This document shows, piece after piece, positions 51,348 through 61,602 of a DNA stretch of 64,000 nt. The stretch is from CAVVMA01 sp963788205. GTDB taxonomy: Bacteria; Desulfobacterota; Binatia; Binatales; Binataceae. Made by a program: the position numbers and the translations under genes. Location: NCBI GenBank assembly GCA_963788205.1, contig CAWBGG010000005.1, positions 558,001 through 622,000 of the forward strand. Reading direction: 5' to 3'. Every line of letters begins with the position of its first letter. Position 1 is the first letter of the stretch. Under the pieces are notes generated by a model. The model was not told where the DNA came from. It saw nothing but the letters and a program-made list of their open reading frames with translations, and did not search any database.

Positions 51348-54300
51348 TCCTCGCGGCGCTGATCCTCAGCCAGGCCGGCGCGACCGCGGCGCTGCGCGCA
51401 AACGCGTCGTCCGATTTCCGCTCGAACCGGACCATACTCCACTCTGATCGTCTCCCGCTTGCCCGTGGCGCGACGCTCGGCGCCGGCTACGGCGAGTTGC
51501 CGCTTAGTTTCGAGCCCAATCAGGGCCAGAGCGATCGGCGGGTCAAATTCCTCTCGCGCGGCAACGGCTACTCGCTGTTCCTGACCGCCACTGAAGCCGT
51601 GCTGGCTTTGAGCAAGCGCGGCCAGCAGGACCCGCCCGAAATGTCGGACCCGCGCGAACGGATACCGCGCGTCGCGCCGGGGTCGAGCACAGCGCGGCGC
51701 AAGGGCGAGGTCGCGATCGTCCGGGTGGGATTGGTGGGCGCGAATCGGAATCCGCTCGTCGAGGGTATCGATCCGCTCCCGGGCACGGCCAACTACTTTA
51801 TCGGCAAAGACCCGCACCGGTGGCGCACGCGAATTCCGACTTACTCGCGGGTTAGATACGGCAAGGTCTACCCGGGGATCGACCTGGTCTATCACGGCAG
51901 CAACCAGCGCGAGCTGGAATATGACTTCGTAGTTGCGCCGGGCGCCGACCCCGCCGCGATCGCGCTGCGCTTCGATGGCGCCCGGCGCCTGACGCTCAAC
52001 GGCCGCGGCGATCTGATCGTGCACGTCGCCGGTGGCGAGCTGATCGAGCATGCGCCCGTGGTGTTCCAGAGTATCGGCGGCGTGCGACGAACCGTCGCGA
52101 GCCGCTACCGGCTGCGCGGGAGCCGGCAGGCCGTCTTCGAGTTCGCGGCCTATGATCACACCCGCGCGATGGTGGTGGATCCCGTCCTCGCCTATGCCAC
52201 CTACCTTGGTGGAAGCGCGGCTGCGTCTTCGGCCTCGGCCATCGCGGCTGACGCCGCCGGCAACGCCTTTGTGACCGGCAACACTGAGTCGCCCCAGTTT
52301 CCGGCCGCCGCGGCTGCGTTTCAGATCGCCCTTGAAGGCAGCCAGAACGCGTTCGTTACCAAGCTCAACGCAGGCGGCACCGCGCTGGTGTACTCCACCT
52401 ACTTGGGCGGATCTGAAGCTGACGCCGGCGCCGGTATCGCAGTGGACGCGGCCGGCAACGCGTATGTGACCGGATCTGCCTCTTCGCAGAACTTTCCGAC
52501 CACGGCCGGTGCGTTTCAGGCCGCGCTCAAGGGCGGCACCGACGGGTTCGTAACCGAGCTCAACCCCAGCGGTACGGCGCTGGTCTATTCCACCTACCTG
52601 GGCGGAAGCGGAAGTGACAGCGCCACTGCTATTGCGGTCGATAGCACCGGCAACGCGCACGTCACTGGACACACCGGCTCGGCTGATTTTCCGACTACGG
52701 CTGGTGCCTTTCAGGCCACTCTCAACGGTGGCGCCAACGCCTTCGTGGCCGAGCTCGCTCCGGGCGGTGGCGCGCTGGTGTACTCCACCTATCTCGGTGG
52801 AAGCTTGGCTGATAATGCTCTTGGCATCGCGGTGGATAGCGCCGGCAACACCTATGTTAGTGGCGAAAGCGCCTCGCAGGACTTTCCAACCACCGCTGGC
52901 GCGTTCCAGACGACCCTCAACGGCCTCGCTAACGCCTTCGTAGCCAAGCTCAACGCCAGCGGCATGGCGCTCGCCTACTCCACCTACCTGGGTGGAAGCC
53001 GGATCGACGCGGCCACCGGCATTGCGGTGGATAGCGCCGGCAACGCATATGTAAGTGGCGAAACCCGGTCGGGCAACTTCCCGACCACCGCGGGTGCGCC
53101 CCAGCCCGTTCTCAAGGGCAACCCCAATGCGTTCGTGACCGAGGTCAATCCGGGCGGCACCGCGCTAATCTACTCCACTTACTTCGGCGGAACCGGTATG
53201 GACGTCGCCAGCGGAATTGCACTGGATGGCGCCGGCAACGTATATGTGACTGGCTCTACCACCTCGACCAACCTCGCCACTACGACCGGCGCGTTCGAGA
53301 CCGCGTTTAACGGCGGCTTCGATGCGTTCGTATGCGAGTTCAACCCGAGCGGCACGCTCGCGTACTCCACTTATCTCGGGGGAAGCGGAACTGATGCGGG
53401 CGACGCCATTGCCGTCGATAGCACCGGCGATGCGTACGTGACCGGCTATACCGGCTCAACTAACTTCCCGGCTACGGCCGGCGCGTTCCAGACTTCGCTC
53501 AAAGGCAGTCAGAACGCATTCGTGGCCAAGCTCAACCCGGCCGGTACCGCGCTCGTCTATTCCACCTACCTTGGGGCAAGCCCCGGAGACATGGGGAAGA
53601 GCATCGTGGTCGATGCAGCGGGCCACGCGTACATCGCCGGGACCGCCTACGCGACCAACTTTCCGATCAGTTCTACGGCCAACTATCCGGTTACGGACGG
53701 CGCGTTCCAGACCGTGATCGATGGCAGCGCGGACGCGTTCGTTACCGAGCTAAACTCGACCGGTACGGCGTTGCTCTACTCCACCTATCTCGGCGGAAGC
53801 GGGTCGGACTCCGCCAATGGTATCGCGGTGGATGCGAACGGCAACGCCTATGTGACTGGCGCTACCAACTCGACCGACTTTCCGACGACGGCCGGAGTGC
53901 TGCAGACCGCCCTTAAGGGCCATGACGACGCGTTCGTGGCCCGGCTCAGCGCGACGGGCGCCACGCTATCGTACTCAACCTACCTCGGCGGCAGCGGGCC
54001 TGAGGTAGCCAACGGTATTGCGGTAGATGCCGGCGGCAACGCCTATGTGACTGGGAGCACTGGCTCTGGCGACTATCCGGTGACCGCCGGCGCGTTCCAG
54101 AGCACTCTCAAGGGTAGCGCAAACGCGTTTGTTACCAAAGTCAACTCATCCGCCACAGCGGTCGCGTACTCTACCTATCTGGGAGGAAGCGGAGCCGATT
54201 CCGCCACCGGTATTGCGCTCGACGCTGCCGGCAATGGCTATGTGACTGGCTATACCGATTCGATCGATTTCCCGACTACGGCCGGTGTGCTCCAGAGTGC

Positions 54301-55576
54301 GCCCAAGGGCGCCGGCGACGCGTTCGTGACCAAGCTCAACCCGAGCGGCACGGCGCTGGTGTATTCCACCTACCTGGGCGGCGCCGCGATTGACGCCGCC
54401 GCCGGCATCGCGGTTGATACCGCCGGTAACGCCTATGTTAGCGGCGAAACCGGGTCGGCTGATTTTCCCGCCACCGCCGGCGCCTTCCAGACCATGCTTA
54501 AGGGCAGCGCAAACGCATTCGTCGGCAAGCTTAATCCCAACGGCACGGGGCTGGTGTATTCCACCTACCTAGGCGGCAGCGCGATTGACGCCGCCGCCGG
54601 CATTGCACTCGATCCGGCAGGCAACGTCGATGTGACCGGCCAAACCGGCTCGGGTGACTTTCCGGTCACGGCCGGCGCGTTCCAGACCGGCCTCAAAGGC
54701 AGCTCGAACGCGTTCCTGACCGAGCTCAATCCGGCCGGTGCGGCGCTCGCGTATTCGACCTACCTGGGCGGCAGCGGGATTGATGCATCCAATGCGATTG
54801 CGGTGGACAGCGCCGGGAGTGCGTATGTAACTGGCTATACCACTTCGACCGACTTTCCCGCCACGGCAGGCGCGGTCCAGACCGACTCTCAGGGTTACGA
54901 GGCCGCGTTCGTGGCAAAATTTCCGCCCGCGGCAACTCCCACACCGACCCCAAGCTCGCTATCGATCACGCCTCCATCGGTGAACTTCAACCAGACGGGC
55001 ATCGGCACTGCGGTGAGCGCCATGATCAAGCTCAAGAACATCGGCAAGAACAAGCTCTCCGGCTCGTTGAGCAATAGCGGACTGGCTGGAACTCCGTTCA
55101 GCCTCGCGGCCGGCGCGGGCGCTTTTCAGTTGGCGCGAAATCAGACCAAAGCGGTCACTATAAAGTTCAAGCCGGCCTCGCCTATCACCTACTTCGGCAC
55201 TATCACGATCAAGAGTAACGATCCGGGCAACCCGGCCGCACAGGTCGGAATCAGCGGGACCGGAGTGCCCGGCACGCTCTCGGCGCCGAGCGCGCTCAAC
55301 TTTCCCGCGGTCAAGGTGCACCAGAGCAGGTCGCTTAACCTCTCGATCAAAAACACGGGACTGGGCGTTCTGCGCGGGAGCATCAACACGAGCAAGCTGA
55401 CCGCGCCGTTCAGCGCCAAGGGCGGCAGCTTTACCCTGCGCCACGGCAAAAGCCGCGCGATAGCCGTAAAGTTCGCGCCGGCCGCGGCGGGCATGTTCCA
55501 GCAGACGATTTTGATCACCAGCGACGGCGCACCGCCCAGCAGCGCGTCGGTCTCCTTAATCGGCATCGGCAAATAG
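51320..55576 (+). CDS. Giant secreted SBBP-repeat protein with two ASH domains
   Basis: 1418 residues; ATG 51320 follows GGTGAGG. A signal peptide ('WGIFLAALILSQAGATAAL') precedes an N-terminal DUF7948-type beta domain ('LSFEPNQGQSDRRVKFLSRG'), then 14 SBBP repeats of ~65 residues ('VYSTYLGGSGSDSA.GIAVD..GNAYVTG.T.S.DFPTTAGAFQ'), a short Thr/Pro linker and two C-terminal ASH/choice-of-anchor-D domains. It is extracytoplasmic, possibly a surface adhesin or binding scaffold. The ~195-bp repeats are similar at DNA level. Confidence 0.85.
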   Translation: MSCRTAWGIFLAALILSQAGATAALRANASSDFRSNRTILHSDRLPLARGATLGAGYGELPLSFEPNQGQSDRRVKFLSRGNGYSLFLTATEAVLALSKRGQQDPPEMSDPRERIPRVAPGSSTARRKGEVAIVRVGLVGANRNPLVEGIDPLPGTANYFIGKDPHRWRTRIPTYSRVRYGKVYPGIDLVYHGSNQRELEYDFVVAPGADPAAIALRFDGARRLTLNGRGDLIVHVAGGELIEHAPVVFQSIGGVRRTVASRYRLRGSRQAVFEFAAYDHTRAMVVDPVLAYATYLGGSAAASSASAIAADAAGNAFVTGNTESPQFPAAAAAFQIALEGSQNAFVTKLNAGGTALVYSTYLGGSEADAGAGIAVDAAGNAYVTGSASSQNFPTTAGAFQAALKGGTDGFVTELNPSGTALVYSTYLGGSGSDSATAIAVDSTGNAHVTGHTGSADFPTTAGAFQATLNGGANAFVAELAPGGGALVYSTYLGGSLADNALGIAVDSAGNTYVSGESASQDFPTTAGAFQTTLNGLANAFVAKLNASGMALAYSTYLGGSRIDAATGIAVDSAGNAYVSGETRSGNFPTTAGAPQPVLKGNPNAFVTEVNPGGTALIYSTYFGGTGMDVASGIALDGAGNVYVTGSTTSTNLATTTGAFETAFNGGFDAFVCEFNPSGTLAYSTYLGGSGTDAGDAIAVDSTGDAYVTGYTGSTNFPATAGAFQTSLKGSQNAFVAKLNPAGTALVYSTYLGASPGDMGKSIVVDAAGHAYIAGTAYATNFPISSTANYPVTDGAFQTVIDGSADAFVTELNSTGTALLYSTYLGGSGSDSANGIAVDANGNAYVTGATNSTDFPTTAGVLQTALKGHDDAFVARLSATGATLSYSTYLGGSGPEVANGIAVDAGGNAYVTGSTGSGDYPVTAGAFQSTLKGSANAFVTKVNSSATAVAYSTYLGGSGADSATGIALDAAGNGYVTGYTDSIDFPTTAGVLQSAPKGAGDAFVTKLNPSGTALVYSTYLGGAAIDAAAGIAVDTAGNAYVSGETGSADFPATAGAFQTMLKGSANAFVGKLNPNGTGLVYSTYLGGSAIDAAAGIALDPAGNVDVTGQTGSGDFPVTAGAFQTGLKGSSNAFLTELNPAGAALAYSTYLGGSGIDASNAIAVDSAGSAYVTGYTTSTDFPATAGAVQTDSQGYEAAFVAKFPPAATPTPTPSSLSITPPSVNFNQTGIGTAVSAMIKLKNIGKNKLSGSLSNSGLAGTPFSLAAGAGAFQLARNQTKAVTIKFKPASPITYFGTITIKSNDPGNPAAQVGISGTGVPGTLSAPSALNFPAVKVHQSRSLNLSIKNTGLGVLRGSINTSKLTAPFSAKGGSFTLRHGKSRAIAVKFAPAAAGMFQQTILITSDGAPPSSASVSLIGIGK

Positions 55577-55850
55577 GGCCGGGTCATTAACTCGAATATC
55601 GGGAGAGAGCATTTTCAAAGATCCATCCGCCGGCGAATAATTCTTCAGGGCGGCTTCCGATTCCGGTGGCCGAATGCTGTCATTCCCTGCGCCGCCGCCC
55701 CGCGTCCGCCCAGATCCAGGGCCGGATGCACGCCTTCATCGGGCCTTAAAACCGGCCCTGGTTCTCGCGGTCGGCTTGACGCGCGCCGCTCGGTTTCCTA
55801 GTCTCTGTGCGGCCGCGATCACGCCACCTGAGCCAACGGGAGAAACCGCA

Positions 55851-57233
55851 ATGTCAAGCCGCACAAGGGCAAGCCGTCCTGTTCTCTGGGCGATGGCTGC
55901 GATCGCCTTGAGTCTTATTAGCCCCAGCGCGACAAGCGCGATCTGCCCTAGGGGGTGCCCAGCAAACTCGTTCTGCCAAGGAGACCAATGCGTCACATCG
56001 ATTCCGAATCCCTGCGCGGGGTGTACCCCCCCCAACGAATGCATAAACAACATCTGCCTTCACGTTCCGCCTAATAATTGTCCAACAGGGGAAACCCCAT
56101 GCCCCAGCGGTTTTGCAACCAACCGTACCTGCGTCAATCTGTCTAATAACCCTAACTTTTGCGGAGACTGCTTCATTCAATGTACCGAGGGGGCGAGCTG
56201 TTCCAAGGGCGTTTGCACGTGCACCTCCGGAAATTGCACGACGTGTCCCCCCGGGAAGGCCGACTGCAATAACAATAACGTTTGTATAGATCTCGCAGGA
56301 AACAATTACCACTGCGGGATGTGTAACAATGCCTGCTTATCCCCCATGAACGGTGTCAACGGCTGTTTCAACGGCAAGTGCACGCTCACCTGTGACAAGG
56401 GCTACTGCCCTAACGGCAGTGGCCAGTGCAATAGCGCTAATACTCAGACAGATCCCAATAATTGCGGAACGTGCGGGAACGTCTGCTCGGGGGGCCAGAC
56501 CTGCCAGGGTGGCGCCTGCAGCTGTCCGAGCGGCACTTCCCAGTGCGGCAACAGTTGCGTCAATGAGAGCAACGATCCGAACAACTGCGGGGCCTGTGGA
56601 AACGCCTGCTCAAACGGCAACACCTGCCAAGGTGGCAAATGTGCCTGTCCGGCCGGGCAAACGAGCTGTGGCGGCACTTGCGTGGATACTAAATCCGACC
56701 CCAAGAATTGCAAGTCCTGCGGCAATGTCTGTTCAGCCCCCTCACATGGGACCTCCACTGGCTGCTCCAACGGAACGTGCACTTGGAGCTGCAACAGCGG
56801 CTCTATGGATTGCAACGGCAGCAGTTGCTCGCAGTGTCCTACGCCGCCTGCGAGCGCTCACGTCGCTTGTACTAACGGATATTGCGGGTGGCTCTGCAAC
56901 AACGGCTATAAGAACTGTCCTGGCAACAGCTGCACGCCGGAGGGCCAGACCTGCGGTGGCTGTAGTTCGAGTGAGACGGACTGCAACGGGGTCTGCAAAG
57001 ATTTGAAGACCGATCCGAACAACTGCGGGGGTTGTGGCGTGTACTGCGGGGCCGGGTTTACGTGCACGAACGGAATATGCACAAGCACCTCAAGCCCGAC
57101 GCCCTTCAAGTGCACCAACGACCCGACAGACTGTAACAGCCCGTGCCCGGACAACTGCAACCAGTGCACGTCTGGGACCAACAATTCATATTGTACTGGG
57201 CAGAATTTCACCTATGCCTGTTACTGCCAATGA
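55851..57233 (+). CDS. Cysteine-rich secreted repeat protein
   Basis: 460 residues from ATG 55851, after CGGGAG. A signal peptide ('WAMAAIALSLISPSATSA') is followed by a chain with roughly one Cys in seven residues, arranged in repeats 'DPNNCG.CGN.C..G..C..G.C.C..G' between ~165 and ~430. It resembles myxobacterial and fungal-style disulfide-rich adhesins. It must be folded outside the cytoplasm. The 274 bp upstream show nothing else. Confidence 0.7.
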   Translation: MSSRTRASRPVLWAMAAIALSLISPSATSAICPRGCPANSFCQGDQCVTSIPNPCAGCTPPNECINNICLHVPPNNCPTGETPCPSGFATNRTCVNLSNNPNFCGDCFIQCTEGASCSKGVCTCTSGNCTTCPPGKADCNNNNVCIDLAGNNYHCGMCNNACLSPMNGVNGCFNGKCTLTCDKGYCPNGSGQCNSANTQTDPNNCGTCGNVCSGGQTCQGGACSCPSGTSQCGNSCVNESNDPNNCGACGNACSNGNTCQGGKCACPAGQTSCGGTCVDTKSDPKNCKSCGNVCSAPSHGTSTGCSNGTCTWSCNSGSMDCNGSSCSQCPTPPASAHVACTNGYCGWLCNNGYKNCPGNSCTPEGQTCGGCSSSETDCNGVCKDLKTDPNNCGGCGVYCGAGFTCTNGICTSTSSPTPFKCTNDPTDCNSPCPDNCNQCTSGTNNSYCTGQNFTYACYCQ

Positions 57234-57387
57234 TGCTGCCGGTGCACGGTCGGTAGGTTCACGGTCCGGTCGCCGGGGGAGAAAGCCGGTGACCTCCGGG
57301 TTCCCGATTATGCCGTCGAAGATTTCGAACGGGGCCGCCTGACCCTGCGCGGCGGCGAGGAGCGCCGGCGGCGTTAGAAGCGCCGGC

Positions 57388-57643
57388 GTGAACATTTGTT
57401 GCCGAAACTACCCCACTGAACTATTTGATCTTGATTGAGCATCTGGATGTCCTACCCAAACTCTTCGATGAGCTTTTGGTCCCGACCTCTGTTGTAGGCG
57501 AACTCAAGCATCCCGAAGCTCCAATCGCGGTACAGCGGTGGAGCGCGAAACCTCCGAAATGGCTGAGGGTTCGCCGCATTAGCGGCATCGATCCCGCTCT
57601 CGACTACCTCGGAGCAGGCGAGCAGGAAGCGATTGCACATTAG
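57388..57643 (+). pseudogene. Decayed PIN-domain (DUF3368-like) toxin gene
   Basis: 'PLNYLILIEHLDVLPKLF' and 'VVGELKHPEAP' match the start of PIN toxins, with Glu in place of the first catalytic Asp ('AETTPLNYL'). An extra T near 57395 puts the natural GTG start (57388) out of frame, and the product stops at 'GEQEAIAH', before the second acidic cluster. No antitoxin adjoins. The preceding 57234-57387 stretch has no convincing gene. Confidence 0.6.
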
Positions 57644-57664
57644 CCAGTCAATGAGGCGGGCGCG

Positions 57665-59068
57665 ATGACTAAGCAGCGCATCCTGATTCAGGGCGGTCAT
57701 ATCCTCACGATGGACCCGCAATTGGGCGATCTGCCCGCCGGCGACGTGTTGGTGGAAGACGATCTCATCACGGCGATCGCGCCCCGAATTCAGGCCCTCG
57801 ATGCCGAGCTGATCGACGCTCGCGGCCATATCGTGATGCCGGGGATGGTGGATACTCATCGCCATACCTGGCAGACGCAGATGCGCGGGCTGTGCGCCGA
57901 CTGGACGCTCAATGACTATTTCAATGGTGTCCGGCTGGCGCTGTGCCGGGCTTACAACCCTGAGGATGTCTACATCGGCAACTACCTCGGCGCGCTCGAA
58001 GCGATCAACGCCGGTGTCACGACCATCCTGGATTTCTCGCATTGCAACAACACCCCGATGCACGCCGACGCGGCGCTCGACGGCCTGTCGCACGCGGGAA
58101 TCCGGGCGCTGTTCTGTTACGGCTTCTTCGCCTCGAGCCCTGATAGCCGTGCGTTCGCCACGCACAGCGCGCGCATCGCCGACCTCGAACGAATTTCCGC
58201 GTCGTTACAGCCCGGTGGATTGCTGACTACCGGTGTGGCGCTCACCGAAGTTGGATTGGTTCCATGGGCCGACACGATGGCCGAGATCGAAGCGGCGCGG
58301 CGCGTGGGCGGACGAATCGCCGCGCATACCGGATGCGTATGGGGTTCGGCGATTTGCATGGGCGTGCGCGAGATGGACGCCGCCGGTCTGCTCGGCGCCG
58401 ACCAGGTGCATATCCATTGCAATGCGCTTGGCGACGAAGAATGGGCGATGCTGGCGCGGTCCAACGCCAAGGTCTCGATCTCGCCCGAGACCGAGCTGAA
58501 CATGGGGATGGGCGCGCCGGTGTTCGGCAAATGCCGCCAGTTCGGAATCAAGCCCACGCTCAGTTGCGACATCGTGTCGCTGAATTCGGGTGACTTGTTC
58601 ACCCAGATGCGGCTGGGGCTCGCCTATCAGCGCTTCGCAGACAACGACCTGATCAATCGTTCAGGCGCAATGCCCGAGAAGCTCAGCTACCGCGCGCGCG
58701 ACGTGCTGCAATGGGTAACCGTCAACGGCGCGCAGGCGTGCGGGCTCGAAGCGAAGGTCGGCTCGCTCGCGCCCGGCAAGCAGGCCGACCTGATCGTGCT
58801 GGGCGGCGATTCGTTCACGATGCGCCCGCGGCACGACGCCGCGGGCAGCGTGGTGTTCCAGGCCACGGCGCATGACGTGCGCGACGTGATGATCGCGGGC
58901 CAGCTGGTCAAGCGCGCCGGCGCGCTGATCAAAGTCGATCTGCCGCGCGTGCTCGACCGCGCCGAAAAGTCCGCGCGGGAGATTCTGGCGCGCGTCAGCG
59001 CCGACGCGCCGGAGTCACCTCTCTCTTCACTGCCGATTCTGCGGCGCGATCGGGAGCGTCAGGTATGA
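57665..59068 (+). CDS. Metal-dependent amidohydrolase (cytosine/triazine deaminase type)
   Basis: 467 residues. His65-x-His67 in 'DTHRHTW', His221 in 'AHTGC', a His of 'VHIHCN' (249/251) and Asp302 in 'LSCDIVS' are the metal and catalytic ligands of subtype III amidohydrolases (TRZ/ATZ, SsnA). The C-terminal 'GSLAPGKQADLIVLGG' is standard. It likely deaminates or dechlorinates a heterocycle. Its 3' end overlaps the convergent CocE gene by 42 bp. Confidence 0.88.
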   Translation: MTKQRILIQGGHILTMDPQLGDLPAGDVLVEDDLITAIAPRIQALDAELIDARGHIVMPGMVDTHRHTWQTQMRGLCADWTLNDYFNGVRLALCRAYNPEDVYIGNYLGALEAINAGVTTILDFSHCNNTPMHADAALDGLSHAGIRALFCYGFFASSPDSRAFATHSARIADLERISASLQPGGLLTTGVALTEVGLVPWADTMAEIEAARRVGGRIAAHTGCVWGSAICMGVREMDAAGLLGADQVHIHCNALGDEEWAMLARSNAKVSISPETELNMGMGAPVFGKCRQFGIKPTLSCDIVSLNSGDLFTQMRLGLAYQRFADNDLINRSGAMPEKLSYRARDVLQWVTVNGAQACGLEAKVGSLAPGKQADLIVLGGDSFTMRPRHDAAGSVVFQATAHDVRDVMIAGQLVKRAGALIKVDLPRVLDRAEKSAREILARVSADAPESPLSSLPILRRDRERQV

Positions 59069-60772
59069 CGCGCAGCCGCGCTCATGCCTCACGGTCTGCA
59101 GCGCCGGACGCATTTCGGCGTCGGCGAACAGATCGTGGCCGGTATTCGGATTGCGATCGAAGCGCGGAAAGTTGCTCGAGCTTACCTCCAGCCTGATCCG
59201 ATGGCCCGCCTTGAAGGCGTTGGCGGTGGACCACAGGTCAATCGTGAATTCGTAGCCTTTGCCCGGCGTCATCAGCGCCGCCACCGAAGACGATTCGCGG
59301 AAGCGCGCGCGGATGATGCCGTCGGTCAGGTTGCGCGCGAAGCCGCACGGCGAAACGTCCACCAGCTTGGCGGTGAAATCGGTATCGGGCGCGGAAGAGG
59401 CCGCATACAGCGTCAGCGTCACCGGGCCGATCACTTCGAGGTCTTCGGCCAGCGGCGCACTCGAGTAGACCAGCACGTCGGCGCGCTGCTCGATCGGACT
59501 CTGATCAAACGCGCCGCCGCGCAGCGCCGGCGGATAGCAGCATAGCCCGCCGCCGTGCGTCGGCGCCGGATCAAACGGATTGTAAAGAAATGAATCAGGA
59601 GGTTCCGCGCCCGGCGAATCGGCCGATAGCGCGCCGTCGCCGGCGGCGCTGTTGGCGCGGCCCCGGCTGTGCAGGTAATAGCGGCGGAACTCGGCGCCCG
59701 GAACCGGCCAATCCTTGTATTCGCGCCATTCGTTGGCGCCCATCACGTAAATTCGCGCCGCGCCGTCGCGCTCGACACCGTTGGCCTTGCCCTTGAGCCA
59801 GTAGTCGAACCAGCGCAGATGCGCGCCGTCCACGTCGGATGAGATCGGGCTGGCGCGGAAGCCGTAGTCGACGTCGCCGACCAGATTGGTGAACGGCACC
59901 GAATGGTTCCACGGACCCATCATGAGGCGCTGCCCGATCCGCGCCGCTTCGCTGCCGCCGCGCGACCTCATCCCCAGGTAATTGCGAATCGTGCCGCCCT
60001 GAAAGATATCGTGCCATCCGCCGATATTCAGCGCCGGCACGGTGATTTGGCGGTGGCGCTCCTCAATCGAGAGCCCGCGCCAATAGTCATCGTAGCCCGG
60101 ATGCTCCAGCCATTCGAAGAAAAACGGCGCACCGGCCTTGAACAGCGGAAATTCCTTGAGCGGCGTGAAGGGCATCTGATCGACCATCCGATCGATACTG
60201 CCCATCACCGCTCCAAGCTCCGCCATCGCGGCCGGATTGGAGCTACGCTCGCGCAACAGCCGCGGCAATGCCAACGCGATCATGCACCAGCTTACGTTGA
60301 AGAAGAGCGCGAACGCGCCACCCTGATAGGTCCATCCGTCGTGATAGTCACTGGCCGTGACCGACGGGGCCATCGCCTTGAGACTGGGGGGCGCCAGCGT
60401 GGCCGCCAGCCATTGCGTCGCGCCCATGTACGACGGTCCGTAGGAGCCGATTTTGCCGTCTGACCACGGCTGGCGCGCCGCCCACTCGATCGTGTCGTAG
60501 CCGTCGCGCGGCTCGTCCTTGAAGCAGGTGAACGTGCCGTCGGAGGCAAAGCGCCCGCGGCAATCCTGCACCAGCACGTTGTAGCCCGCGCCCGCGGCAC
60601 GGAGCGCGTCCAGCGTCATCATCGAGATTGCCGGCACCGACTTGTCATACGGCGTGCGATTGAGCAACACCGGGAGCCGCTCGGGGCCGTCGGGCCGGTA
60701 GAGGTCGGCCCGCAGCACGCATCCGTCGCGCATCGGCGCCTCGAGATTTTTTTCCACGATGATTCTCGGCAT
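59027..60772 (-). CDS. CocE/NonD-family alpha/beta hydrolase
   Basis: 581 residues from ATG 60772. Nucleophile Ser114 in 'GPSYMG', Asp in 'IGGWHDIFQGG' and His in 'GPWNHSV' form the triad, and the C-terminal ~200 residues are the jelly-roll of X-Pro dipeptidyl-peptidase/CocE enzymes. It hydrolyses esters, amides or beta-lactam-like substrates. No signal peptide. 135 bp separate it from the divergent ferritin-like gene. Confidence 0.88.
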   Translation of the reverse strand: MPRIIVEKNLEAPMRDGCVLRADLYRPDGPERLPVLLNRTPYDKSVPAISMMTLDALRAAGAGYNVLVQDCRGRFASDGTFTCFKDEPRDGYDTIEWAARQPWSDGKIGSYGPSYMGATQWLAATLAPPSLKAMAPSVTASDYHDGWTYQGGAFALFFNVSWCMIALALPRLLRERSSNPAAMAELGAVMGSIDRMVDQMPFTPLKEFPLFKAGAPFFFEWLEHPGYDDYWRGLSIEERHRQITVPALNIGGWHDIFQGGTIRNYLGMRSRGGSEAARIGQRLMMGPWNHSVPFTNLVGDVDYGFRASPISSDVDGAHLRWFDYWLKGKANGVERDGAARIYVMGANEWREYKDWPVPGAEFRRYYLHSRGRANSAAGDGALSADSPGAEPPDSFLYNPFDPAPTHGGGLCCYPPALRGGAFDQSPIEQRADVLVYSSAPLAEDLEVIGPVTLTLYAASSAPDTDFTAKLVDVSPCGFARNLTDGIIRARFRESSSVAALMTPGKGYEFTIDLWSTANAFKAGHRIRLEVSSSNFPRFDRNPNTGHDLFADAEMRPALQTVRHERGCASYLTLPIAPQNRQ

Positions 60773-60907
60773 GTGATACTCCGGACCTGACCTGTAACTG
60801 GCTTGTAGCCCGCGCTGTGCGATCGCATCAAGCATGCTGCGCAGATTTGACAAAATCGCGAGACCGGCAATAAGCTCTGCCAGATACCGCCGGACAGGAG
60901 TAAGCCA

Positions 60908-61549
60908 ATGAGCCGCGACTTCGAATTCAAGCAACTGCTGCGCGCCTATCGCAGCGGCATAATCACTCAGGAGGCCTTCGAAGCCGAGATGGCCCAGCTC
61001 GAGCGCAGCGGCTCCGCGCCGGAGTCCAACGACGGCCGCGGTTTCCAGGCCTTCGGCCGGACCTATAAGTCGGAGCGCGACGCGATCATCAGCTTTCTGG
61101 ACAAGGTGCGCGCCGGAGAAGCCGGCGGCGGCGAAGCGTTCGCCCGTTGGGCCGCGGTATGCAAGACCGATTGCATCCGCAGCGGGCTCAGGATGGTTGC
61201 CGAGCGCGAGAGCTACCACGCGCGGGTCTTCGAGCAGCGTGTGCTGGAGCTGGGCGGCGAGAAGCGCGCGAGCATCAATGAGGAAGGCCGCAAGGCCGGC
61301 GACTACCTCGCCAATCCCAACGTCAGCGACGTTGACAAGCTGCATCGCCTGGCGTCGCGGACCGGCGAGGCCAAGGACGCCGTCAAGCCGATTCAGGAAT
61401 TCGCCGCCCTAATCAAGGAAGATATCGAGACTCGCGAAGCGCTCAGGCTGTTCTGCGAAGACGAGTTCTCGACCGCAACCTGGCTGCGGGAATCCTGCGT
61501 GGCGCTCGGCGGCGCGAAAGCCGCGGATGCCGAGCCCGCCAAGGCGTAG
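60908..61549 (+). CDS. Ferritin-like helical protein with SHOCT-like N-terminus
   Basis: 213 residues. 'LLRAYRSGIITQEAFEAEMAQLE' resembles a SHOCT helix. Residues ~53-205 form a helical bundle with 'AERESYHARVFEQRV' (98-112), an ExxH motif as in ferritin-like proteins, and 'KEDIETREALRLFCEDEFST' late in the chain that could supply further Glu ligands. Iron binding is not proven. Divergent from CocE. Confidence 0.55.
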   Translation: MSRDFEFKQLLRAYRSGIITQEAFEAEMAQLERSGSAPESNDGRGFQAFGRTYKSERDAIISFLDKVRAGEAGGGEAFARWAAVCKTDCIRSGLRMVAERESYHARVFEQRVLELGGEKRASINEEGRKAGDYLANPNVSDVDKLHRLASRTGEAKDAVKPIQEFAALIKEDIETREALRLFCEDEFSTATWLRESCVALGGAKAADAEPAKA

Positions 61550-61602
61550 CACAGCCTCGCCCCGCCGGCTCGACATTCTTTGCGATGCGCGGCGCGCGCC
61601 GG

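Noticed and set aside
57186..57395. 69-codon minus-strand frame
   Set aside because: It overlaps the end of the cysteine-rich gene and has no recognisable family; at most a relic.
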